From the NCBI GenBank assembly GCA_002502245.1, contig DAPW01000030.1, forward strand, positions 35,155 to 74,365: a DNA stretch of 39,211 nucleotides. The letters run 5' to 3'. The DNA comes from Methanoregula sp. UBA154. Lineage in GTDB: Archaea; Halobacteriota; Methanomicrobia; Methanomicrobiales; Methanospirillaceae. The translations under genes and the position numbers were made by a program. The notes beneath the pieces were generated by a model. That model was not told where the DNA came from, searched no databases, and saw only the letters and a program-made list of their open reading frames with translations. Position 1 is the stretch's first letter, and each line of letters opens with the position of its first letter. Of this stretch, positions 1 to 8,057 are shown piece by piece.

Positions 1-119
1 GGAACTCCAGAAAATCTGCGTTATTCCAAATCAACTTTACTTGCTTTCTGGACAAGCCAGATTTCGTCCAGAATCGAGAAAACAAGCCTTTATCTGGTCT
101 TTGCCGCAACGGGTATGGT

Positions 120-1397
120 ATGAGTATTGTCGCAGATGCCAAGCGGGGCATCGTTACAGAAGAGATGAAGATCGTTGCAGTGCAGGAAGGAGTCACCGAA
201 GACTTTGTCCGGCGCGGGGTTGCCGGCGGACACATCGTGATCCCGGTCTCCCCATACCGCAAGGTGAAGATCTGTGGTATCGGCGAAGGCCTCCGGACCA
301 AGGTGAACGCATCCATCGGGACATCCACGGACATCGTGAACATCCCCCAGGAGATCGAAAAGGCACGGCAGGCGGAACTCGCGGGTGCAGACACCCTGAT
401 GGAGCTCTCAACCGGTGGCGATTTTGTCGAGATCCGCAAGCAGGTGATTGCAAATACCAGCCTCTCCGTTGGGTGCGTCCCCCTGTACCAGGCCTTCATT
501 GAGGCCGCAATCAAGGACGGCGCCGTCGTCAATATGAAAGAGGACGACCTCTTCCGCATCACTGCCGAGCAGGCAAAACTCGGCACCAACTTCATGGCTA
601 TCCACACCGGTATCAACTGGGAGACCGTCAAGCGCCTGAAAAACCAGGGCCGTCACGGCGGCCTTGTCTCGCGGGGCGGTGCCTTTATGACCGCGTGGAT
701 GCTCCACAATGAAAAAGAGAACCCCCTCTATTCGGAGTTCGATTATCTCCTCGAGATCATGAAGGAGCACGAGGTCACGCTCTCCATGGGGAACGGCATG
801 CGCGCCGGTGCCATCCACGATGCAACAGACCGGGCTGCCGTACAGGAACTCCTCATCAATGCGGAACTTGCCGATAAGGCGCACAAGGAGAACGTGCCGG
901 TTATCGTTGAAGGCCCCGGTCACGTCCCGATCGATGAGATTGCGGCCAATGTCACGCTGATGAAACGAGTCACCAACAACAAGCCCTTTTACATGCTTGG
1001 CCCGATCGTGACCGATATCGCTCCCGGTTATGATGACCGCGTAGCCGCCATCGGCGCGGCCATCTCCTCGTCCCTTGGCGCTGACTTTATCTGTTACGTC
1101 ACGCCCGCAGAACACCTCGCCCTCCCGACACCGGAAGAGGTCTACGAGGGGGTCATGAGCTCCCGCATCGCTGCCCATGTCGGCGACATGATCAAGCTGA
1201 AGAAGACCCGGGACCTCGACCTCGAGATGGGACACGCCCGCCGCGACCTCGACTGGGCACGCCAGTTTGCGGTTGCCATGAACCCGGCACGGGCCCAGGC
1301 AATAAGGAACGAGCGGATGCCTGCCGACACGGACGGGTGCACGATGTGCGGCGACTACTGCGCTATCAAGATCGTCAACCGCCACTTCAAATTCTGA
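120..1397 (+). CDS. thiC: Phosphomethylpyrimidine synthase ThiC
   Basis: Radical SAM enzyme that rearranges aminoimidazole ribotide into HMP phosphate for thiamine synthesis in the cytoplasm. The protein is 425 residues, the usual size of the short archaeal/bacterial form. The N-terminus (RGIVTEEMK) and the core (NASIGTS, GGAFMTAWM, EGPGHVP) are typical of the family. The C-terminal iron-sulfur motif reads CTMCGDYC, a C-x2-C-x3-C spacing, one residue shorter than the C-x2-C-x4-C I recall from E. coli ThiC. The start at 120 has no convincing Shine-Dalgarno sequence and the frame stays open to the window edge, so the start is chosen from family alignment. No TPP riboswitch is recognisable in the 119 bases upstream. 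A T-run at 1404-1412 just after the stop may terminate transcription. Confidence 0.95.
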   Translation: MSIVADAKRGIVTEEMKIVAVQEGVTEDFVRRGVAGGHIVIPVSPYRKVKICGIGEGLRTKVNASIGTSTDIVNIPQEIEKARQAELAGADTLMELSTGGDFVEIRKQVIANTSLSVGCVPLYQAFIEAAIKDGAVVNMKEDDLFRITAEQAKLGTNFMAIHTGINWETVKRLKNQGRHGGLVSRGGAFMTAWMLHNEKENPLYSEFDYLLEIMKEHEVTLSMGNGMRAGAIHDATDRAAVQELLINAELADKAHKENVPVIVEGPGHVPIDEIAANVTLMKRVTNNKPFYMLGPIVTDIAPGYDDRVAAIGAAISSSLGADFICYVTPAEHLALPTPEEVYEGVMSSRIAAHVGDMIKLKKTRDLDLEMGHARRDLDWARQFAVAMNPARAQAIRNERMPADTDGCTMCGDYCAIKIVNRHFKF

Positions 1398-1782
1398 TCA
1401 ATACTTTTTTTTGCCACGCACTTTTTGTATCACCGCCCTCACGGGATGACAGGCACGAGCGGATGATGTGACGGCTGTCATCGTCCCCCGGTTCACTGTT
1501 GAACGGCAGGGCCGTTACCCCGCTGCGGCGCTGGTTCGTTCGACTAAGTTTCCCGCAAAAGTATCTGCATCTTACCGGAAGAACGGGCCCGCGCTCTCCT
1601 GCTGCCGGTTTCCCGCCACTTCCATCCGGGGATATGGTGTCCGCATGGACGTCCTCATCACGGAGGTAGGCGTCCCTGCCTGCAGGGCCTGAACACCGTA
1701 AAACCGGTGGTGTCCAACCGGGAAGAACTCAAATACCCTCAAATAATCTCTGTACTAAAATACTCCGGCACGGTGGTTTCGC
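1398..1782. other. Gene-free stretch
   Basis: About 385 bases between thiC and the radical SAM gene. A T-rich run (1404-1412) fits an archaeal terminator for thiC. An open frame at 1468-1692 has no recognisable protein features and is judged non-coding. No clear TATA box for the following operon could be picked out. Confidence 0.5.
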
Positions 1783-2511
1783 ATCAAACTGAATTTCGGG
1801 GGTTTTGTCCCGCTCTCAACCGTTGACTGGCGCGGCCGGTCGGTATGCACGGTCTTTTTCCGGGGCTGTCCGGTCCGGTGCACGTACTGCCAGAACTCGT
1901 CCATCCTGACCGGGAAAGACGAGCGGGACCTCGACGAGATCATCGAAATGATCAAAGGATCCCTGCTCGCGATCAGCGGCGTGGTCTTCTCCGGCGGGGA
2001 ACCCACCATGCAGAAGGATGCGCTGATCGCGCTGGCACGGGCCGCAAAAGGGATGGGACTTGCCGTGGGCGTCCAGACCAACGGGGTCTTTCCGGATACG
2101 CTCGAAGCGCTCATTCAGGAGCGCCTCGTGGACCGGGTAGCGCTGGATATCAAGGCGCGGTGGGCGCGGTATAATAACCTGCTCAGGGGAAATTATGTTA
2201 AGGATGTGCAGAAGTCCCTTAAACTCTGCCGGGATGCGCATGAATCGGGGCAGTTGCCGGAGTTCGAGACCGTCATCACGCTCTTCCGCGGGTATGACGA
2301 TGAGGTGTCCCTTATCGCGGGCGAGGTGGGCTCTACCGATCTCGTGCTGCAGCAGGGCGTGACCGAGAAGGTCAGCCCGTTCTCTGAAGCAGAGCTGAAG
2401 ACCATTGCCGATGCCCTGCCACGGAGTGTCAGGATCCGGACGCGTGAAGGAGGTGAAATTGTCTATGAAGGTGATCGGAGTCGTCGGGCTTCCCGCAAGC
2501 GGCAAAGGTGA
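1783..2511 (+). CDS. Radical SAM protein, NrdG-like activating enzyme family, non-standard start
   Basis: Radical SAM protein of the type usually annotated as anaerobic ribonucleotide reductase activating protein; the real target is uncertain. The cluster motif CPVRCTYC (C-x3-C-x2-C) lies at about residues 29-36, followed by the glycine-rich FSGGEPTMQ. The conserved N-terminus (LNFGGFVPLSTVDWRGR) is in frame from about 1789, but there is no ATG, GTG or TTG between the in-frame stop at 1756 and the radical SAM motif; the first in-frame ATG, at 1948, would remove the cluster. Homologues of this shape begin Met-Lys/Arg-Leu/Val-Asn, which points to the ATC at 1783, with CTG at 1789 as alternative. 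A GGTGGTTT stretch just upstream may act as ribosome-binding site. The 3' end overlaps the next gene by 47 bases, so the two are probably co-translated. Confidence 0.8.
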   Translation: MKLNFGGFVPLSTVDWRGRSVCTVFFRGCPVRCTYCQNSSILTGKDERDLDEIIEMIKGSLLAISGVVFSGGEPTMQKDALIALARAAKGMGLAVGVQTNGVFPDTLEALIQERLVDRVALDIKARWARYNNLLRGNYVKDVQKSLKLCRDAHESGQLPEFETVITLFRGYDDEVSLIAGEVGSTDLVLQQGVTEKVSPFSEAELKTIADALPRSVRIRTREGGEIVYEGDRSRRASRKRQR

Positions 2512-3013
2512 GTTCTCGAAGATCGCGGCCGGTATGGGCATTCCGGTCATCGTCATGGGCGACATGATCCGGAGAGCGGTGAGCGAAGCGGGCCTTGAGC
2601 CGAACGATACCAATTTCGGGGCAACCGCAAACCGGTTACGGGCGGAGGGGGGCATGGATGCGGTTGCCCGCCTCTGCATCCCGGAGATCCGGAAGCAGTC
2701 AGCCCCGCTCGTCCTTATCGATGGCATCCGCGGCGATGCGGAGGTCGCACTCTTCCGGCACCAGTTCCCCGGTTTTATGCTGATAAGGATTGATTCATCG
2801 TTTGAAAACCGGCTCGCCCGGATCGCAGCCCGGGCCCGCTCCGATGATTTCACTTCGGCCGATGCCCTCAGGAACCGGGATGAGCGGGAACTGGCATGGG
2901 GCCTGGGAAACGCCCTTCGTGGTGCGGATATGCATATCAGCAACGAAGGGTCCCTTGAGGAGTTTTCGATCGCTGTCTGTCAGGTTCTCCGGCAGGCAGG
3001 ATGTGACCCATGA
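2465..3013 (+). CDS. UPF0200 family P-loop kinase-like protein
   Basis: An 182-residue nucleotide-binding protein of the archaeal UPF0200 family, related in fold to dephospho-CoA and nucleoside monophosphate kinases. A Walker A loop (GLPASGKGEF) sits at residues 8-17 and is followed by VIVMGDMIRRAV, the lid/substrate region typical of the family. The substrate is not established. The start at 2465 is preferred over an in-frame upstream start at 2405 because a strong Shine-Dalgarno sequence (GGAGGTGA, 2447-2454) precedes it and the family begins MKVIGVVGLP. It overlaps the upstream radical SAM gene and its stop overlaps the next start in an ATGA junction. Confidence 0.85.
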   Translation: MKVIGVVGLPASGKGEFSKIAAGMGIPVIVMGDMIRRAVSEAGLEPNDTNFGATANRLRAEGGMDAVARLCIPEIRKQSAPLVLIDGIRGDAEVALFRHQFPGFMLIRIDSSFENRLARIAARARSDDFTSADALRNRDERELAWGLGNALRGADMHISNEGSLEEFSIAVCQVLRQAGCDP

Positions 3014-3783
3014 GTATCAGGCCGTTCTTCTCGTCATCGGCAAAGGTCTGGGACGACATCACGTGGGTATACGGTATCGAGGAGGCCGGGTATGCAGGAT
3101 GGGAGATTGTGGGGGACGGCAACTACCGGCTCGACAATCCCGCGTGTTTTGAGAAGATCGAGGAGGTACTTGCCAGCACAAACCTTGGGGTGACGGTGCA
3201 CGCACCCTACGGCGACCTGAACCTTGCCACCCTCAACGACCCGATCTGGCATGAATCGATCCGGCAGATCTGCACCTGCATTGAACACGCATCGGCACTC
3301 ACCGACCGGGTCACCATCCACCCCGGCTACCTGTCACCGGTCGGCAAGCTCATGCCCCAGAAAGTCTGGGAACTCCAGAAAGATGCCCTCCGGAAGATCG
3401 GAAGATTTGCCGCAGAACACTCGGTACTCGCCTGCCTGGAGAATATGATTGGGATAAAAGAATTCCTCTGCCGCCAGCCGGAGGAACTGATCGGCATGAC
3501 GGAAGGCATCGAGGGGATCGGCATGACCTTTGACTTCGGCCATGCGAATACGATGGGGATGGTGAATGACTTCCTCCCGTTCGTTTACCGGGCGCACCAT
3601 ATCCATATCCATGACAACCATGGCATGTCTGACGAACACCTCGCGCTCGGGGCAGGTACCATCAACTGGGAGCGGGTGGGGAGAACCATCGCTGCACATT
3701 ATGCCGGCATCGCGGTCATTGAAGGCCGGTCGGTAGAAGAGGCCAGAAAAAGTCTCCAGGTATTCCGGAGGTGCTTTGTTTGA
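3010..3783 (+). CDS. Xylose isomerase-like TIM barrel (AP endonuclease 2 / sugar isomerase family)
   Basis: A 257-residue TIM-barrel protein of the AP endonuclease family 2 / sugar phosphate isomerase-epimerase superfamily. Candidate metal ligands occur in order: HAPYGD, HPGY, CLENM, DFGHAN, HIHDNHG and a late VIEGR glutamate, the normal pattern for a two- or three-metal barrel. This superfamily includes both endonuclease IV and isomerases; the rather loose motifs here do not decide between DNA repair and sugar chemistry. It overlaps the preceding gene by four bases (ATGA) and the following RNase Z gene by four bases, so it belongs to the same transcription unit. Confidence 0.8.
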   Translation: MSIRPFFSSSAKVWDDITWVYGIEEAGYAGWEIVGDGNYRLDNPACFEKIEEVLASTNLGVTVHAPYGDLNLATLNDPIWHESIRQICTCIEHASALTDRVTIHPGYLSPVGKLMPQKVWELQKDALRKIGRFAAEHSVLACLENMIGIKEFLCRQPEELIGMTEGIEGIGMTFDFGHANTMGMVNDFLPFVYRAHHIHIHDNHGMSDEHLALGAGTINWERVGRTIAAHYAGIAVIEGRSVEEARKSLQVFRRCFV

Positions 3784-4721
3784 GTGGCGAAACCCTGCAG
3801 GTGTATTTCCTCGGGACCGCCGGGGCGCTGCCTACCACCCAGCGCAACCCGCCCTGCATCATGGTGCGGCGCGGATCGGACACGCTCCTCTTCGATTGCG
3901 GCGAGGGGGCACAGCAACAGATGATGCGGGCCCGGTGCGGCTTTACCGTCAACGCCATCTTCATCACTCACTGGCATGCAGACCATTTCCTTGGAGTGTT
4001 CGGCCTTGTCCAGACCATGTCGTTCAACGGCAGGACCGACCCGCTCACCATCTATGGCCCGGAATGGGTACATGAATTTGTCACAATCATAAAAACCCTT
4101 GCACGGTTCAATCTCAGGTTCCCGCTGGAATCCGTTGAACTGGCAAACGGTTCGTGGGTGCGGTTTGACGGGTACACGATCACCGCCTTCGCGGTCAGTC
4201 ACGGGATGCCTTCCCTTGGCTATATCCTGGAAGAAGATTCCCGCCCGGGCAGGTTCAACCGCGAGCTGGCGGTCAGCCTCGGTGTACCCCCGGGACCCCT
4301 GTTCGGCAGGCTGCAGCGGGGGGAGACCATACGGGTTGGAACCGGCAGCGACAGCCGGGACGTGCACCCCGGAGATGTCATGGGACCGGCCCGGCCCGGC
4401 CGCAAGATCGTGTATACGGGTGACACCCGGGCAGTCCACGATCGAATCCGGGATGTTGCCCGCGATGCGGACCTCCTGATCCATGACGCCACCTATGATG
4501 AATCGGAGGCCGATCGGGGCTCTGAGTTTTATCATGCAACAGCCCGGCAGGCCGGCGAGGCCGCGTCCGCCCTCAATGCACGAACGCTCGTCCTGATCCA
4601 TACCAGCTCGCGGTATACCGATGCACAGCGGCATGTCAGTGACGCACGATCGGCATTTGCCGGGCAGATCGCTGCTCCCGATGACCTTGATATGATCGAA
4701 GTGTCATTCCGGGACGAATAA
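3780..4721 (+). CDS. rnz: Ribonuclease Z (tRNA 3'-end endonuclease)
   Basis: Metallo-beta-lactamase-fold endonuclease that removes 3' trailers from tRNA precursors. The 313-residue length is normal for the short form. The zinc motif HWHADH is at about residues 64-69, preceded by the family stretch LGTAGALPTTQRNPPC; later ligands are AVSH, YTGDTR and LIHTSSRY. The start is taken as TTG at 3780, which overlaps the previous stop (TTGA) and sits six bases after a GGAGGTG sequence at 3767-3773; a GTG at 3771 is in frame but lies within that ribosome-binding site. It is the last gene of the four-gene operon; the 163 bases downstream contain the likely promoter of the next gene. Confidence 0.93.
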   Translation: MSGETLQVYFLGTAGALPTTQRNPPCIMVRRGSDTLLFDCGEGAQQQMMRARCGFTVNAIFITHWHADHFLGVFGLVQTMSFNGRTDPLTIYGPEWVHEFVTIIKTLARFNLRFPLESVELANGSWVRFDGYTITAFAVSHGMPSLGYILEEDSRPGRFNRELAVSLGVPPGPLFGRLQRGETIRVGTGSDSRDVHPGDVMGPARPGRKIVYTGDTRAVHDRIRDVARDADLLIHDATYDESEADRGSEFYHATARQAGEAASALNARTLVLIHTSSRYTDAQRHVSDARSAFAGQIAAPDDLDMIEVSFRDE

Positions 4722-4884
4722 ACGCCTGCACCGGCGCGAACGCTCGCGGAGCAGAGAACAAGTATATTTTACCTTCCGGTGCCCATTGATGATCATACAG
4801 CGCAGTACCAATAACGCGTGGCGTTGACGATACCAATACCGAATCGCAACAATATGCCCGGACGCTTGTGTGTGGTGTTAAAAA

Positions 4885-6735
4885 ATGCAGAATAATGACG
4901 TAAATGATGTGCTGGTCTACCGGCTGGGTTCCGGATGTGATCTCGCCGATGTTGCCGAGGGGAACATCTACCAGGGTAAAGTACAGGGCTTTGCCAATTT
5001 CGGTATGTTTGTCCAGCTGAACGACCGGATCAAAGGTCTCGTGCACAAGACCAACATGAAAGGCGAGCATAAGGAACGGGATTCCATCCTTGTCAGGGTC
5101 CGCCAGATACGCCCGAACGGGAATATCGACCTGGAGGAAGTGGTCATCCAGGTCTACCAGGTGCAGAATATGGAACGGAAGTCCACGACTGTCAGGATCT
5201 CGGATCTTGCCGGGAAAATCGGAAGAACCGTTGCCATTGAAGGCGAGATTGCCCAGATCAAGCAGACCAGCGGGCCGACCATCTTCACCATTGTCGATGA
5301 GACCGGGACCCAGAACGTGGCTGCGTTTGTCGAGGCCGGCGTGAGAGCCTATCCCGAAGCAGAAAATGGCGATATTGTCATGGTCATCGGCGAAGTGATG
5401 ATGCGGAACAACCAGCTCCAGATAGAAGCTGATATGCTCACGATCCTTGCCAGTGACGAAGCCGCCATTGTCCGGGCACGGATCGAGAAGGCACTGGACC
5501 TGCGGTCGGAACCGGAAGAGATCCCGCTCCTCGTTAAGAGCGATGTGATCGAGCGGCTCCGCCCCGAAATGCGGAAAGTCGCAAAGATCATAAGGAAAGC
5601 AGTCTTCACGTCCCAGCCGATCATCCTCCGCCACCACGCGGATGCCGACGGTATCTGCTCCGCGGTTGCCATCGAGCAGGCCGTTGTCGCATTGATCCGC
5701 GAGAGCGGCGGGGACTTTGATTCTGATTATTTCCTCTTCAAGCGTGCCCCGTCAAAAGCACCGTTCTATGAGATCGAGGATATCACCCGGGACCTCGACT
5801 TCTCGACAAAAGACCATATCCGCTTCGGGCAGAAGATGCCGCTCGTGCTCCTCACCGACAATGGTTCAACGGAAGAGGATGAGCCGGCATACAAGATCGC
5901 CAGCGTGTACGATATCCCGTTCGTGGTCATCGACCACCACCACCCGGACGCGACCATCGACAAGTACCTGCTGGCGCATGTCAATCCCTACCATGTAGGG
6001 GGAGATTTCGGCATCACGGCCGGTATGCTGGGCACGGAAGTGGCGCGGCTGATCAACCCGAAGGTCGAGCCGCTTATCCGCCACCTTCCGGCCGTTGCCG
6101 GCGTCGGCGACCGCAGCGAGGCACCGGAGCGGGCGCTCTTCCTCGCTCTTGTCAGGGACCAGTACCCGGAGGAGGCCTGCAAGGATATCGCCCTTGCCCT
6201 CGACTACGAACAGTTCTGGCTCCGGTTCAATGACGGCAGGGAGATTGTCAGGGACATCCTGAACATCACCGGGAATACCGAACGGCACAAGAAACTCGTC
6301 CGCCTCCTTGTCGACGGGGCAAATACCATGATCGAGGACCAGATGAGCGCCTGCATGCCCCACGTGGTCCCCCGGGTTCTGAAAAACGAGGCACACCTGT
6401 TCCTCATCGATGTCGAGATTCATGCCCACAAGTTCACCTTCCCCCCGCCGGGCAAAACGTCCGGGGAGGTCCATGACCGTCTCTGCCGGCAGAATGCGGG
6501 AAAAGCGGTTGTCACCATCGGCTTCGGCCCGGATTTCGCCGTGCTCCGGTCAAGGGGCGTGCTCATGAACATCCCCCGTATGGTCCGGGAACTCCGGAAC
6601 GAGATCCCGGGAGGCGGCATCAGCGGGGGCGGGCACCTTGTCGTGGGCAGCATAAAATTCGTGGAAGGTATGCGCGATGTGGTGCTGGAGGCATTGATCA
6701 GCAAGATCTCGGATGCTGATATCCAGAACCTCTGA
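4885..6735 (+). CDS. Archaeal RecJ-like DHH phosphoesterase with S1 and OB domains
   Basis: A 616-residue predicted single-strand-specific exonuclease or phosphodiesterase of the archaeal RecJ-like group. Domain order: S1-like domain (about 25-85, GNIYQGKVQGFANFGMFV), an OB-fold nucleic-acid-binding domain (about 103-190), the DHH catalytic domain with HADADG at 251-256, LTDNGS, the signature VVIDHHHPD and GVGDR, then a DHHA1 domain ending in the glycine-rich GGGISGGGH. Large archaeal relatives (COG1107) often carry a DnaJ-type zinc finger in front; none is visible here. A TATA-like GTATATTTTACC lies at about 4760, and the start is the first ATG of the S1 domain. It appears monocistronic. Confidence 0.88.
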   Translation: MQNNDVNDVLVYRLGSGCDLADVAEGNIYQGKVQGFANFGMFVQLNDRIKGLVHKTNMKGEHKERDSILVRVRQIRPNGNIDLEEVVIQVYQVQNMERKSTTVRISDLAGKIGRTVAIEGEIAQIKQTSGPTIFTIVDETGTQNVAAFVEAGVRAYPEAENGDIVMVIGEVMMRNNQLQIEADMLTILASDEAAIVRARIEKALDLRSEPEEIPLLVKSDVIERLRPEMRKVAKIIRKAVFTSQPIILRHHADADGICSAVAIEQAVVALIRESGGDFDSDYFLFKRAPSKAPFYEIEDITRDLDFSTKDHIRFGQKMPLVLLTDNGSTEEDEPAYKIASVYDIPFVVIDHHHPDATIDKYLLAHVNPYHVGGDFGITAGMLGTEVARLINPKVEPLIRHLPAVAGVGDRSEAPERALFLALVRDQYPEEACKDIALALDYEQFWLRFNDGREIVRDILNITGNTERHKKLVRLLVDGANTMIEDQMSACMPHVVPRVLKNEAHLFLIDVEIHAHKFTFPPPGKTSGEVHDRLCRQNAGKAVVTIGFGPDFAVLRSRGVLMNIPRMVRELRNEIPGGGISGGGHLVVGSIKFVEGMRDVVLEALISKISDADIQNL

Positions 6736-6903
6736 AATTGGTTTTCGTTTGAGGAAATAACCCGGATTTTGCCTGAAAAATACAAGGCATGCATCCGGGA
6801 GAGTTCCCCGGGAACAGGCAACGGAGAGGCTGATATATGCTTTCTGGTCGAAAATGCGTTCAGGACTGAAAAAAAAAGACCGTATTTTTACCTCAAGCAT
6901 CAG

Positions 6904-6916
6904 TTATATATATATA
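6904..6916 (+). promoter_or_regulatory. TATA box for the DUF7123-like gene
   Basis: A run TTATATATATATA lies 41 bases before the ATG at 6957, in an otherwise gene-free 220-base gap. Transcription would be expected to start near 6937, leaving a short leader with a weak TGAGG ribosome-binding site. Confidence 0.65.
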
Positions 6917-6956
6917 GCAATTGATCTAAATGAGTTTTTAAGCGCTGAGGCACACT

Positions 6957-7211
6957 ATGTCAGCAACCAAAAGACTACGCGAGACTTATAACGAGACCCA
7001 GCACAAAATTGTCCAGTACCTCAATTCAGGTATAACCAAGGGTAAGCACTATTTCAAATCAAAATATATTGCAAAAGACCTTGGCTTATCACCCAAAGAG
7101 GTAGGGACAAACATGGCAATTCTTGCCGACAGCTGCAGGGAACTTGCCATCATCCGGTGGAGCTATTCGAACAGCACAACGTGGATGGTAACACCACGTG
7201 GTGCAATCTGA
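6957..7211 (+). CDS. Small winged-helix-like protein, DUF7123-like
   Basis: An 84-residue basic protein resembling the small archaeal DUF7123 family. The middle (HYFKSKYIAKDLGLSPKEVG) looks like the helix-turn-helix part of a winged helix, and the end (SNSTTWMVTPR) fits a wing strand. DNA binding is therefore likely but not shown, and no target can be named. It has its own strong TATA box and is followed 24 bases later by another small gene, so the two may be co-transcribed. Confidence 0.7.
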   Translation: MSATKRLRETYNETQHKIVQYLNSGITKGKHYFKSKYIAKDLGLSPKEVGTNMAILADSCRELAIIRWSYSNSTTWMVTPRGAI

Positions 7212-7235
7212 TTCATCACACTTTTCTAAAAAATC

Positions 7236-7424
7236 ATGAAAAAAATCCTTGAACTCGAGTCAGAGATAGAATTTGTGGCAGATATCAATGAGAAGAAGGA
7301 CTGCCTCATGTCGCAGGACCCGACCCAGGACAATCCCGGCGCCCTCTGGTTCAACATCGATATCCCCAAAGGGCATGTACTCAGAGCCGGTGACCGTATC
7401 CGAATCACGGTAGAAAAGATTTAA
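7236..7424 (+). CDS. Hypothetical small acidic protein
   Basis: A 62-residue protein I do not recognise. It starts MKKILELESEIEFVADINEK and ends HVLRAGDRIRITVEKI, which suggests a short all-beta fold. There are no membrane segments and one cysteine. It follows the winged-helix-like gene by 24 bases and is followed by a hairpin that could end the transcript, which supports it being a real gene. No Shine-Dalgarno sequence is obvious. Confidence 0.55.
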   Translation: MKKILELESEIEFVADINEKKDCLMSQDPTQDNPGALWFNIDIPKGHVLRAGDRIRITVEKI

Positions 7425-7440
7425 GCCGTTGTTTTTTATT

Positions 7441-7473
7441 AAAGCCCGTTACGGACCATTCTTGCCGGGCTTT
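7441..7473 (+). terminator. Hairpin after the 62-residue gene
   Basis: AAAGCCCG at 7441-7448 pairs with CGGGCTTT at 7466-7473 across a 17-base loop, 16 bases after the stop codon and just after a T-rich run (7431-7438). It may be a terminator or an mRNA 3'-end stabiliser. Confidence 0.4.
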
Positions 7474-8057
7474 TGAAGTCCGGACTGTTCAAAAGTTTCG
7501 CCACGACGTCTGCCGGTCCATGCGATACCCTTCACTACCCGTCCACCCTGATGACGAGGCCGAACGGGTGCTCTTGAGGTCTGGATTCGTTGAAATGCAG
7601 TTCGCGGGGGGGGGATCACACAGCTCAACGCCATCGATTCTGGTGCGGGTTGTAGGCCTGACACATTGCCATCCGGAAACCAGCCGGATTTCAGCATCGT
7701 ATTGTCAAAGACCTGGATACCCGTGGTCCCACCTCCTCCGCCACCGATCCACCGGTTGGGGATCTGGGCTTTCCGATGACCTGGATGAAGGTTACGCTCA
7801 CGCAGTCGTCATCGCATTATGGGATGCCCCGACTGGAGGGGTGAGACCTCTTGAGAGTGCCAGCAGTTGCCATAATGAATTCTCCAGAGCAGATTTTTTT
7901 CCTCATCTCGTTATTCCGCTCGCGTTTACCGCCTGCTTTCCTAAAAACGCGGGAACAGGAAATGTACCGGCATTCTGCGGGGACGGCCGGATCCCGGCCG
8001 GCAGCACCTGACCAGCCATGCCATAGTTTTATGTCCACCGGGTTTTACAACTGATTA
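7474..8057. other. Gene-free stretch with possible decayed coding sequence
   Basis: About 580 bases with no credible gene. On the minus strand short fragments look protein-like but change frame and are interrupted by stops (for example VSVTFIQVIGK, then GGGGGTTGIQVFDNTM in another frame near 7700-7800), so a decayed surface or pilin-like gene is possible but unproven. A plus-strand frame at 7520-8011 has no family features. At 7880-7896 there is a single copy of the TTCTCCAGAGCA motif that bounds the 26.7-kb repeat. A TATA-like AGTTTTATG at 8025-8033 probably serves the next gene. Confidence 0.4.

Noticed and set aside
1..119. TPP riboswitch in front of thiC
   Set aside because: The conserved TPP-riboswitch core sequences are not present in the visible leader.
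408..1385. 325-residue minus-strand open frame
   Set aside because: Antisense shadow of thiC, which has unmistakable family motifs; long antisense frames are expected in GC-rich DNA.
1816..2943. 375-residue minus-strand open frame
   Set aside because: Lies opposite the radical SAM and UPF0200 genes and shows no domain of its own.
3771..3779. GTG at 3771 as the start of RNase Z
   Set aside because: This codon is part of the GGAGGTG ribosome-binding site that serves the TTG at 3780.
7520..8011. 163-residue plus-strand open frame
   Set aside because: No signal, domain or codon pattern like the neighbours, and it crosses a likely promoter region.
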